Part shown: piece after piece, positions 35,523 through 43,081 of the stretch
How positions within the stretch are numbered: position 1 is the stretch's first letter
Layout of the letters: each line of letters starts with the position of its first letter
NCBI GenBank assembly: GCA_012974445.1
Contig: JAAXQG010000139.1
Location: 1 to 43,925, forward strand
Source: Desulfuromonadales bacterium
GTDB lineage: Bacteria; Desulfobacterota; Desulfuromonadia; Desulfuromonadales; JAAXQG01
Length of the DNA: 43,925 nucleotides
Direction: 5' to 3'
Program-made: the position numbers and the translations under genes
Notes under the pieces: generated by a model
Told to the model about the DNA's origin: nothing
The model's input: only the letters and a program-made list of their open reading frames with translations
Databases searched by the model: none

Positions 35523-36238
35523 TCGTCATACCCATGGCGGGGCTCTCGTCCCGCTTTTTTAAGGCGGGCTACAGCCAGCCGAAATACATGCTCGAAGCCA
35601 AGGGGAAGACACTCTTCGCCCACTCGGTGGGAAGCTTCTCCCGCTACTTCGACAGCGATCCCTTTTTGTTCATCGTACGACCCGAGTACGACACCCCCGA
35701 ATTCGTTCGGCGCGAGGCCAGGCTCCTCGGTATCCGGCGGTTCGAGATCGTCGAGCTCCAGGAGTCCACCCGTGGCCAGGCCGAGACCGTTGACCTGGCT
35801 CTCGACGGCTGCGCCAGCAACGAGCCGCTCTACATCTTCAACATCGACACCTTCCGTCCCGGCTACCGCAAACCCGATTTCTGCGACATGGCCGACGGCT
35901 ATCTCGAGACCTTCATCGGGACTGGGAAGAACTGGAGCAACATCGAACCCGCCGCTCCCGGGTCGGACAGGGTGATCCGCACCGCCGAGAAACAGGAGAT
36001 TTCCTCCTACTGCTGCACGGGGCTCTACCACTGGAGGAGCGCCGAGCGCTACCGCTACTACTACGAGCAGTACAAATGCCTCGACGCTACGGAGCTCCAT
36101 GCAGGGGAGCTCTACGTCGCCCCCATGTACAACCTGGCCATCGCCAAGGGCGACGACATCCGCTTCTCGGTGATCGAGCCCGAGGAGGTCATTTTCTGCG
36201 GTACGCCCGACGAGTACCGGGACTATTTGGAGCGTTGA
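35519..36238 (+). CDS. NTP-transferase family nucleotidyltransferase
   Basis: The 239-residue protein starts IVIPMAGLSSRFFKAGYSQPKYML, a clear nucleotidyltransferase signature with the glycine-serine-arginine loop (8-12) and Lys22. YIFNIDTFRPGY near residue 108 should hold the metal-binding Asp. Such enzymes join a phosphorylated small molecule or sugar 1-phosphate to a nucleotide. It overlaps the upstream fusion protein by 4 bases and is followed after 4 bases by the WavE gene. This is the catalytically complete nucleotidyltransferase of the unit. The type of nucleotide and substrate cannot be told. Confidence 0.88.
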   Translation: MIVIPMAGLSSRFFKAGYSQPKYMLEAKGKTLFAHSVGSFSRYFDSDPFLFIVRPEYDTPEFVRREARLLGIRRFEIVELQESTRGQAETVDLALDGCASNEPLYIFNIDTFRPGYRKPDFCDMADGYLETFIGTGKNWSNIEPAAPGSDRVIRTAEKQEISSYCCTGLYHWRSAERYRYYYEQYKCLDATELHAGELYVAPMYNLAIAKGDDIRFSVIEPEEVIFCGTPDEYRDYLER

Positions 36239-36242
36239 ACCG

Positions 36243-37247
36243 ATGATCAACAACCAAGATATCACGGTGGTGGTGCAGGGGCCGGTGCAGGCCCTGGCTG
36301 ACCGCCCCATGGACGAGGGAATCACCTTCCGCAGTCTTCAGAGCATTCGGCGTTTTCTCCCCGGCGCCCGCATCATCCTCTCCACCTGGCCGGACCAGAA
36401 ACTTGAGGGACTCGAGTACGATGAGCTGGTTCTTTGCGAGGACCCCGGACCGAACATCTACCGGTACGATCCCGACGGCACCCCCTACAAGCTCAACAAC
36501 AACCGCCAGATTGTCACCTCCCGCGAAGGTCTCAGGCACGTTACGACCCGCTACGCCATGAAGCTGCGCTCCGACAACTTCCTGGTGGGCGACCAGTTCA
36601 AGGCGCTGCAGCAGCGTTTTCCCAGGCGCCACCCGGAGTACGCCTTTTTCAAGGAGCGGGTGGTGGTCAACAACACCTTCACCCGGGAGTACGCCAAGGG
36701 GATGCCCGTGGTCTTCCACGCCTGCGACTTCTTCTACTTCGGGCTCACGCAGGACGTGCTGGCCCTCTGGGACCTGCCGCTGTTCGAGGACGTCCCCTAC
36801 GATCCGGCCCGGGCGGGGAAGCCCCAGGGACTAGGCAACCCCTATTTCCCGCCGGACTGCACCCAGAAATTCTGGCTCGCCGCCCTGCAACGATTTGATC
36901 CGGAGATCCACATCGATCATTTGCACCACTACTCGCCAGCCCTCAAGCGCCTGAGTGACCTCTGCTACGTCAACAATTTGGTGATTGGCGACTCCGACAC
37001 TATCGGACTCGGGCTCAACAGCAAGTTCACCGGTAAGGAGCGGGCAAACCGCCTGAGCGGCCACATCACCTACATGAGTTATCACGGCTGGCAGCGCCTG
37101 TACCGTCGATATTGCGATGCCTCGCTGGTCATTGAGAAAAATCGATCTGACTTGCTCAAGCAGATCCTCCTGCGGGCCTGCATGCTTCCGGGAAAGTATG
37201 TTGAGGGGAAAATGCGCCTGCGCAAGTGGGTGAAGCGGCACGGCTGA
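36243..37247 (+). CDS. WavE-family LPS biosynthesis protein
   Basis: The 334-residue protein begins ITVVVQGPVQAL and continues TFRSLQSIRRFLPGARIILSTWPDQ, matching the WavE family (PF07507) named for a gene of the Vibrio cholerae core oligosaccharide locus. The DPGPNIYRYD and RYAMKLRSDNFLVGD segments suggest a glycosyltransferase-like GT-A fold with a DxD-like position. A helical basic C-terminus could bind membrane or LPS. It closes the four-gene unit and probably transfers the group activated by the enzymes before it. The precise reaction of WavE proteins is not established to my knowledge. Confidence 0.85.
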   Translation: MINNQDITVVVQGPVQALADRPMDEGITFRSLQSIRRFLPGARIILSTWPDQKLEGLEYDELVLCEDPGPNIYRYDPDGTPYKLNNNRQIVTSREGLRHVTTRYAMKLRSDNFLVGDQFKALQQRFPRRHPEYAFFKERVVVNNTFTREYAKGMPVVFHACDFFYFGLTQDVLALWDLPLFEDVPYDPARAGKPQGLGNPYFPPDCTQKFWLAALQRFDPEIHIDHLHHYSPALKRLSDLCYVNNLVIGDSDTIGLGLNSKFTGKERANRLSGHITYMSYHGWQRLYRRYCDASLVIEKNRSDLLKQILLRACMLPGKYVEGKMRLRKWVKRHG

Positions 37248-37380
37248 CTCTCGCTCTGTATCTTCCGCACCGCCGAGCGGATGCAATCGAATTTCCCGGG
37301 ACAGGGAACGGAGCAATCCCTTCCGATAGCATGTTTTTCACTCAGATAGAAACAAGCTGTAAGCAACAGTGGGAGAAATT

Positions 37381-38649
37381 TTGTCAGTACTTACCGGTGT
37401 TAAAACTCAGCTGTTGAGCCGTCCGCTCGTCACCCTCTTGCTGCTCATGGCTTTTATCTTTCCTTTGGGCATGCCGAGTCTTAAGAGCTGGTCCAGCTCT
37501 CTGGTGCACTTGTTCATTTTCATTGGTCTGCTGAGTTGCCGGAAGCAGTGGCAGTTCTTAACCAGAGCCGAAAAACGCCTGTTTCTATGCCTCGGCCTTT
37601 TTTTCCTACTTTGTTCCATGAGCCTCCTGAACGCCGATGACCTCTCTTACGGCATCAAGCGATTGGGCAAATTGGTTCTTTTCCTCGGTTTTATTCCAGC
37701 CTACCTTGGACTCTGCCGTGCTCGCATCTCTCTTGTACGCCCCTTGATGTATGGTCTGCTCGCTGCAGGCCCCATAAATCTGGGCCTTGCTCTTTATTCC
37801 ATGAGGGTCTGGGGGCGCTCTCAGGCAAGTTGGAATTATAACTCCATTGTCTTCGGTGACCTGTGTATGTTTTTGGCGATCGCCGCCGGCTGTCTTTTTT
37901 TTACTAGAGCTCTTCCGCGGCGTTTTAATCCACTGATTCTGGGTTCGCTGCTCTGTTCCCTCTGTGCCTGCGCCCTGTCCGGATCTCGTGGGGCCTGGAT
38001 CCTGTTGCCGATAATCCTGCTTTTTTTTCTCTGGCTGTTCAGAAAACAGATCTCCATCAGGCATGTTGCCCTGTTTATGGTTTTGATTGTGGTGTTTGGC
38101 GCAGCGGTTTTTGCTCTAGGGGGCAAGACGATTACGTCGAGAGTTTCCACCGCCTATCATGAAGTCCTGAACTTTCAGGCTGGCCAGAGCACGGGTGGAT
38201 CAGCCGGGCAGCGTCTTGAGATGTGGAGGATCAGCCTGGATATTTGGAGTCGTAACCCTGTTTTAGGCTCCGGCATCGGAGATTTCCGTCACGATGTTAT
38301 CGATCTTAGGGGAGATGGAGAGGCCCTGTTGGTGGGAGATTTCAGCCATGCCCACAGCATCTATTTCGAATATCTCTCTATGACAGGAATTTTGGGCTTT
38401 TTCTCCATGCTGCTGGCCGTGCTGGTTCTGCCTTTTAGATACTTCTATGGTCACTGGCTAAGTTGCACGGACTCCGAGCAACGCTTCGCTGCCCTGGCAG
38501 GAATGACGCTTGTCGTTTCATTTGCCGTCTTTGGCTTGACCGAGAGTTGGCTCTCAAGATCACCCTTTGTCTCCCCCTATGTCCTGAGTCTGCTCATCCT
38601 GATGTCCGGTTGTTCCGGTAGGAGTATTTCATGTCCCGACCCCGACTGA
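37381..38649 (+). CDS. waaL: O-antigen ligase/polymerase family membrane protein
   Basis: The roughly 422-residue protein has about ten to twelve membrane helices and a large periplasmic loop (about 260-330) with a Wzy_C domain, including GQRLEMWRISLDIWSRNPVLGSGIGDFRHD and the histidine-containing DFSHAHSIYFEYLSMTGILG. WaaL joins O-antigen to the core on the outer face of the inner membrane. This family also contains Wzy polymerases, and the two cannot be separated safely by sequence alone; its place among core genes favours ligase. The TTG at 37381 has GGGAG 5 bases before it; GTG 37369 is an alternative. The last 19 bases overlap the next gene. The 120-base gap upstream shows no clear promoter. 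Confidence 0.85.
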   Translation: MSVLTGVKTQLLSRPLVTLLLLMAFIFPLGMPSLKSWSSSLVHLFIFIGLLSCRKQWQFLTRAEKRLFLCLGLFFLLCSMSLLNADDLSYGIKRLGKLVLFLGFIPAYLGLCRARISLVRPLMYGLLAAGPINLGLALYSMRVWGRSQASWNYNSIVFGDLCMFLAIAAGCLFFTRALPRRFNPLILGSLLCSLCACALSGSRGAWILLPIILLFFLWLFRKQISIRHVALFMVLIVVFGAAVFALGGKTITSRVSTAYHEVLNFQAGQSTGGSAGQRLEMWRISLDIWSRNPVLGSGIGDFRHDVIDLRGDGEALLVGDFSHAHSIYFEYLSMTGILGFFSMLLAVLVLPFRYFYGHWLSCTDSEQRFAALAGMTLVVSFAVFGLTESWLSRSPFVSPYVLSLLILMSGCSGRSISCPDPD

Positions 38650-39404
38650 GCGTTGCGCTGATCACCAAAAACGAGAACGACAACATCAAGGCCTGCCTGG
38701 AATCGGTGGCCTGGGCCGACGAGATCGTCATTTCCGATTCCGGAAGCACCGACGACACCCTGGAGATCGCGGCGCGTTTCACCGACCGGATATTCATCGA
38801 CAGGGACTGGCAGGGGTTTGGCATCCAGCGCCAGAGAGCTCAGAGCAGGGCCACGGGGGACTGGGTTCTGTTCATCGATGCCGACGAGCGGGTCACTCCG
38901 GAGCTCAAGGAAGAGATTCTGGGGGTGCTGGAGCAGGATGACCGCGGGAGCATCTACGCCCTGTCCAGGCTCTCCTGGTGCTTCGGCGACTTTATCAGGC
39001 ATAGCGGCTGGTATCCCGACTATGTCGACCGGCTCTTTCCCCGGGACAAGGCGGCCTACAACGATGCTCTGGTGCACGAAAAGCTTGTCTATCCCTCCAG
39101 CATGACCCGCGCAAGGCTCAATGGGGAATTGCTGCACTTCACCTTCCGGGATTTGGAACACTGGGTCGGCAAGACGGGAACCTATGCCGCCGCCTGGGCG
39201 AAACAGAGGGAGCTCAAGGGCAAGACGTCCTCCCTGACCAAGGCGATCCTTCACGCGCTGGCCGGTTTTTTCAGGGCCTATGTGCTTCGCAGGGGGTTTC
39301 TCGATGGGAGGCAGGGTCTGTTGCTGGCCATTCTTGGGGCCTATTCCAAGTTTCTGAAATATTCTGATCTCTGGCTGCGCTCGCAGCCCAAGGCTCCGAG
39401 GTAG
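38631..39404 (+). CDS. family 2 glycosyltransferase, WaaE/KdtX-like
   Basis: The 257-residue GT-A enzyme has LSVALITKNENDNIKACLESV at the N-terminus, DEIVISDSGSTDDT, the metal motif WVLFIDADERVTPEL and WYPDYVDRLFPRDKAAYNDALVHEKL. This last block is typical of the WaaE/KdtX group, which adds beta-1,4-glucose to heptose I of the inner core in enterics. TAGGAG precedes the ATG by 6 bases. The protein end has a short amphipathic helix that could anchor it to the membrane. It converges on the minus-strand heptosyltransferase with only 10 bases between. Confidence 0.9.
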   Translation: MSRPRLSVALITKNENDNIKACLESVAWADEIVISDSGSTDDTLEIAARFTDRIFIDRDWQGFGIQRQRAQSRATGDWVLFIDADERVTPELKEEILGVLEQDDRGSIYALSRLSWCFGDFIRHSGWYPDYVDRLFPRDKAAYNDALVHEKLVYPSSMTRARLNGELLHFTFRDLEHWVGKTGTYAAAWAKQRELKGKTSSLTKAILHALAGFFRAYVLRRGFLDGRQGLLLAILGAYSKFLKYSDLWLRSQPKAPR

Positions 39405-39414
39405 GGGAGGGGCT

Positions 39415-40476
39415 TCAGGCGGTGCCCATAACCAGATCAAGTTTCTCTCGCACATCCTTGACGCTTATCAGCGACATCACCTCGGGATCGCGAACCCGCT
39501 GTCCCCAGCGGACATCCTTGACCCTCTTTCCGCACTCTTTCATCAGCGCTTCCGGATAACGGTTCACTGTGCTGTTCTGGCAGAGATATGGACCGGTGCG
39601 CAAGGGGTTGGAGCTGGCGTAGAGGCCGATGACCGGCGTCCCGGCTGCGTTGGCCATGTGGGCGGGGCCGGTGTCCGGGGCAATGAGGGCACTGGAGAGG
39701 TGTAGTAGGGCCATGAGCTCTTTAAGCGAGGTTTTTCCCACCAGGTCGATGGGCGCGGCGGAGGCGGCAGCGCAGATTTGGGCGGCGTATTCGCGCTCCA
39801 TGGCGTTGGGGCCGCCGGTCAGGACGCACTGCATCCCGTAAGTCTGTGCCGCATAGTCGATGATGGCGCCGTAGGACTCCACGCTCCAGTTACGCCAGTT
39901 GCGCGCCCGGTTGCTGGAGCAGGCGTTTATGGCCAGAACGGGTTTGTCCATCGGGATCAGGGCCTTCATGTTCGCCATCGCCTCTTCGGGGAGGGGGATG
40001 TCCCAGCTGATGACCGGTTGCGTCATTCCTAGTGCTCGGGGAAACTCCAGGAAGCTGTCCAGAACATGCTGTCTTTCGATGGCGGCGATTCTATTGTTGG
40101 TAAAGAGCCATTGCAAACCCCTTGCCCGGGCTTTATCATAGCCGAGTTTTATGGGGGCTTTGACGGCCAGGCATGCCAGGCTACCGCGCAGTGAGGCCTG
40201 AAGGTTCAGCAGCAGATCGAAGCGGCGCCCCCTGAGTTGTTCTCTCAGGTCCCGGTGCGCCCGGGCTCCTCTGGACTTGTCGAAGACGATGAACTCGACG
40301 CCCTGAATATCTCCCACCAGTGTGGCTTCGGTCTTGCCGATGATCCAGCTGATGCGGGTTTGGGGCCAGTATTTCTGCAGCGTCCTCAGCATGGGGAGCA
40401 CATGGGTTACGTCACCGATGGCCGAGAGGCGCAGGATGCAAATATTTTCTGGATGGGTGGAGAAATTCAATGACAT
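39415..40476 (-). CDS. family 9 (heptosyltransferase-type) glycosyltransferase
   Basis: The 353-residue GT9 protein begins ICILRLSAIGDVTHVLPMLRTL, then FDLLLNLQASLRGSL, and holds APDTGPAHMANAAGTPVIGLYASSNPLRTGPY, the donor-binding signature. This matches the RfaF/WaaC superfamily; the ICILRLSAIGD start is closer to WaaC-type heptosyltransferase I or to WaaQ-like enzymes. It stands alone on the minus strand. Its start codon overlaps the start codon of the divergent Kdo kinase gene, so its promoter must lie inside that gene. Confidence 0.9.
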   Translation of the reverse strand: MSLNFSTHPENICILRLSAIGDVTHVLPMLRTLQKYWPQTRISWIIGKTEATLVGDIQGVEFIVFDKSRGARAHRDLREQLRGRRFDLLLNLQASLRGSLACLAVKAPIKLGYDKARARGLQWLFTNNRIAAIERQHVLDSFLEFPRALGMTQPVISWDIPLPEEAMANMKALIPMDKPVLAINACSSNRARNWRNWSVESYGAIIDYAAQTYGMQCVLTGGPNAMEREYAAQICAAASAAPIDLVGKTSLKELMALLHLSSALIAPDTGPAHMANAAGTPVIGLYASSNPLRTGPYLCQNSTVNRYPEALMKECGKRVKDVRWGQRVRDPEVMSLISVKDVREKLDLVMGTA

Positions 40477-41222
40477 CAGGTATCTATCCCAAGACTGTTA
40501 AGGTTGGATATGATCATGTGCTGTTCGATTCGAGCCTGCTCGAAACTGGGCTGACGGAAATTTTCGACCCCGAGCTGTTAGAGGCCCGGGGGCAAATTGT
40601 CGGTCGGGCCGGTGGACGTGGGGAAGCCTATTTTCTTAAGTGCAATGGTCACCATTGGGTGCTGAGGCATTATCTTCGGGGCGGTTTCATCGCCCGGTTC
40701 CTTCACGACCAGTATCTTGGCTTCGATGTCACCAGGACCCGTGCCTGGAAAGAGTGGTACCTGCTTGCGGATCTCTACGCCCGGGGCTTTGCGGTTCCGC
40801 GCCCCGTTGCCGCGCGGGTCCGAAAGCAAGGGATGCTTTACCGCGCGGATCTGATCACCCGGTGTATCGAAGGTTCCCGTCCCCTGGCGAGCCTGCTGGA
40901 GGAGGTGCCTGTTTCTGGCCGGCTCTGGAGCGACGTGGGCGCTTGCATCCGGGTCTTTCACGAGGCGGGCGTCTATCACGCCGATCTGAACGCTAACAAT
41001 ATCCTGATCGATGAGAAGCACCATGTCTATCTCATCGATTTCGACCGGGGTGAGATCCGGAAACCCGGCACCTGGGCCGCAGCAAATCTGGGCCGCCTGG
41101 AGCGTTCTTTCAGGAAGCTTAAGGGGCTCAAAAGCCCCTTTCACTTCGACGAGGCCTGCTGGGCGCTGCTGCTCGGAGGTTACGAGGGGGCAGCGCAGGA
41201 ACCCGGGACCAGCTCCCGGTAG
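40470..41222 (+). CDS. kdkA: Kdo kinase KdkA (WaaP-like)
   Basis: KdkA phosphorylates the 4-position of Kdo in inner cores that have a single Kdo, as known in Haemophilus. The 250-residue protein has the kinase-fold motifs: YHADLNANNILID with catalytic Asp172 and Asn177, and the metal-binding LIDFDRGEIRKPG around Asp190. WVLRHYLRGG is characteristic of the family. GGAG lies 7 bases before the ATG. The ATG overlaps the start of the opposite gene by seven bases, and its 3' end overlaps the minus-strand gene that follows by 43 bases. A single-Kdo, phosphorylated core is therefore likely. Confidence 0.9.
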   Translation: MTSGIYPKTVKVGYDHVLFDSSLLETGLTEIFDPELLEARGQIVGRAGGRGEAYFLKCNGHHWVLRHYLRGGFIARFLHDQYLGFDVTRTRAWKEWYLLADLYARGFAVPRPVAARVRKQGMLYRADLITRCIEGSRPLASLLEEVPVSGRLWSDVGACIRVFHEAGVYHADLNANNILIDEKHHVYLIDFDRGEIRKPGTWAAANLGRLERSFRKLKGLKSPFHFDEACWALLLGGYEGAAQEPGTSSR

Positions 41223-42280
41223 AGGGCCAGCGTTTTCTCCATGGTGCTTTCCACCCGGAAGGCCGTACCGATGCGCTTTTTAGCCTCCATCCCCATCATT
41301 GCCAGCATCTCAGGATCCATCTGCAGTGCCATGATCGCCTCGGCGATGGGGCGCGCCTCACCCGAGGGTACGATCAGCCCGTTTTTGCCCTGCTCGATGA
41401 GCTCGGGGCTTCCCCCGGAGTCGGTCACTATGGCCGGCGTGCCGTAGGCCATGGATTCGATGACCACCTTAGGCAGTCCTTCGCGCTTGATGGCGGGGAG
41501 CACCGAGACGTCGCAGGCGGCCATGAGGGCCGGGGCGTCGGTGCGGTAACCGGTCAGGTGGATGCGATCGCGCCAGGGGCTCTGGGCGATCTGCTGCTGA
41601 AGCTTCTCGTTGTCCATGTTCCCCACAAGCAGGAAATGGACCGGGGCATCGATGGGCAGATGGCGGGCCGCCTCGATGAGCACATCGATCCCCTTGCGTG
41701 GGCGGATGTTGGCGATGCAGCCCACCGTGAACGCATCTTCGGGAATGCCGAACTGGGTCAGGTCGCCGGGCTGATCCTGGTACCAGGAGAGGTCGTGCCC
41801 CTTGTGAATCGTACGGACCTTGTTCGGATCCATTCGCATCCAGAGGCAGCGCATGTCCAGGAAGTATTTTCGAATGGCCTCGGCTACGCAGACGATGCGA
41901 TCCACCCGGGGGTGCAGGTAGGTGCCCCAGGATGCCGGATCCAGATAACTGACGTTTCCTACGATGCCCCGATAGCAGATGATCTTCAGGTCAATGCCGC
42001 GGGCCGCGCGGATTCCGTTGGCCGCCGCCTTGTTGTTGTAGAGGTGCAGGATATCGTAGTTGTTTTCCTGCAGTCGTTCGCGGATCGCCGCGGTTCCCTT
42101 CTTGTCATGACGCCCCTTCAGGGCCATGGCTGTCACCGGCACCCCGGCATCGCGCAGGCGCTGAATATGGGGGGCCTCGGGGTGGCAGATGACCTCGAGA
42201 TCGACTCCGGCGGCTCTCAGACTGATGAAGGTCTCGGCTTCGGGGCGGTCGCTGTGGGATGTGATGCAGAGTACTCGCAT
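41180..42280 (-). CDS. GT4-family glycosyltransferase
   Basis: The protein (366 residues from ATG 42280, or up to 379 from ATG 42319) starts MRVLCITSHSDRPEAETF. It shows the GT4 marks VGCIANIRPRKGIDVLIEAARHL, FLLVGNMDNEKL and the E-x7-E motif in REGLPKVVIESMAYGTPAIVTDSGG. A strong minus-strand promoter at 42349-42377 serves it, giving a single-gene unit. It probably adds a core sugar. Donor and acceptor are not identifiable. No start has a convincing ribosome site, so the N-terminus is uncertain. Confidence 0.9.
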   Translation of the reverse strand: MRVLCITSHSDRPEAETFISLRAAGVDLEVICHPEAPHIQRLRDAGVPVTAMALKGRHDKKGTAAIRERLQENNYDILHLYNNKAAANGIRAARGIDLKIICYRGIVGNVSYLDPASWGTYLHPRVDRIVCVAEAIRKYFLDMRCLWMRMDPNKVRTIHKGHDLSWYQDQPGDLTQFGIPEDAFTVGCIANIRPRKGIDVLIEAARHLPIDAPVHFLLVGNMDNEKLQQQIAQSPWRDRIHLTGYRTDAPALMAACDVSVLPAIKREGLPKVVIESMAYGTPAIVTDSGGSPELIEQGKNGLIVPSGEARPIAEAIMALQMDPEMLAMMGMEAKKRIGTAFRVESTMEKTLALYRELVPGSCAAPS

Positions 42281-42348
42281 TTTCACCATGGCAAGGGTCC
42301 GATTCAGGGGGAAAGGCATGTCAGGAAATAGGCTAAAAAACCCGAAAG

Positions 42349-42377
42349 ACTATAGAGTTTGGTCGGAATCTTGTCAA
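42349..42377 (-). promoter_or_regulatory. strong promoter for the 41180-42280 glycosyltransferase
   Basis: On the minus strand a perfect TTGACA (42377-42372) and a near-perfect TATAGT (42354-42349) are spaced by exactly 17 bases. Transcription would start near 42342, about 60 bases before the preferred start codon. Confidence 0.75.
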
Positions 42378-42407
42378 GAAAGCAGGGGGGGGGCTGCATC
42401 TATTTCA

Positions 42408-42437
42408 TTGACAGGGAGGCCTCAGCTTTTCTAGGCT
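42408..42437 (+). promoter_or_regulatory. candidate gmhA promoter
   Basis: A perfect TTGACA (42408-42413) is followed 18 bases on by TAGGCT (42432-42437). The weak -10 makes this a moderate candidate. The leader to gmhA would be about 65 bases. Confidence 0.35.
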
Positions 42438-42508
42438 GGACCCTTCGCTTTTTACACCCCTTCTTTTGGGGCAGGGCCGATAATTTCTTCCGAGGAGACT
42501 TGAAGACA

Positions 42509-43081
42509 GTGATCGAAAAAATCCGCACTCATTTCGCCGGACATATCCGCACCCTGGAGACCGTCGCAGCAGAGCTTTCCCCCGGGATCGAGCGATGCGC
42601 TACTCTGATCATTCAGGCCCTGCGTGACGGGAAGAAGATTCTGGTGATGGGCAACGGGGGCTCAGCTGCCGACGCCCAGCATATGGCTGCCGAATTCGTG
42701 GGGCGCTTCCTGAAGAACCGCAAGGCCGCACCCGCCATCGCCCTGACCACCGACAGCTCCATACTCACCGCCGTGGGCAACGACTTCGGCTTCGACGAGA
42801 TCTTCCGCCGTCAGGTGGAGGCCCTGGCCGCTCCCGGGGATGTCGTTATCGGCATCTCCACCAGCGGCAACTCGGAGAACGTCTGCCGTGCCTTGGAGCT
42901 GGCAGCGGCCATGGGCTGCACCTGCCTGGCCCTGTCGGGACGCGAAGGAGGCCGGGTGGCCCAGCTCAGCGATCACTGCCTCACCATCCCCTCCGACTAC
43001 ACTCCCTTCATTCAGGAAGCCCATCTGACGATTATCCATATTCTCTGTGACCTGGTGGAGGATTCAGTCTTCCCTGGCTGA
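42509..43081 (+). CDS. gmhA: sedoheptulose-7-phosphate isomerase GmhA
   Basis: GmhA converts sedoheptulose 7-phosphate to D-glycero-D-manno-heptose 7-phosphate, the first step toward ADP-heptose used by WaaC and WaaF. The 190-residue product has the SIS domain with MGNGGSAADAQHMAAEFVGRF (47-67, with the zinc-region His58 and Glu62) and GISTSGNSENV. GTG 42509 is chosen because AGGAG lies 11 bases before and MIEKIRTHF matches the family start; the open frame extends back to 42359 but that part is not family-like. The end overlaps the mechanosensitive channel gene on the other strand by 18 bases. Confidence 0.95.
   Translation: MIEKIRTHFAGHIRTLETVAAELSPGIERCATLIIQALRDGKKILVMGNGGSAADAQHMAAEFVGRFLKNRKAAPAIALTTDSSILTAVGNDFGFDEIFRRQVEALAAPGDVVIGISTSGNSENVCRALELAAAMGCTCLALSGREGGRVAQLSDHCLTIPSDYTPFIQEAHLTIIHILCDLVEDSVFPG

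Noticed and set aside
41121-41140. 8-bp perfect hairpin (AAGGGGCT/AGCCCCTT) near the end of kdkA
   Set aside because: It is in coding sequence, 80 bases before the stop, and no T-run follows on either strand, so a terminator is not supported.
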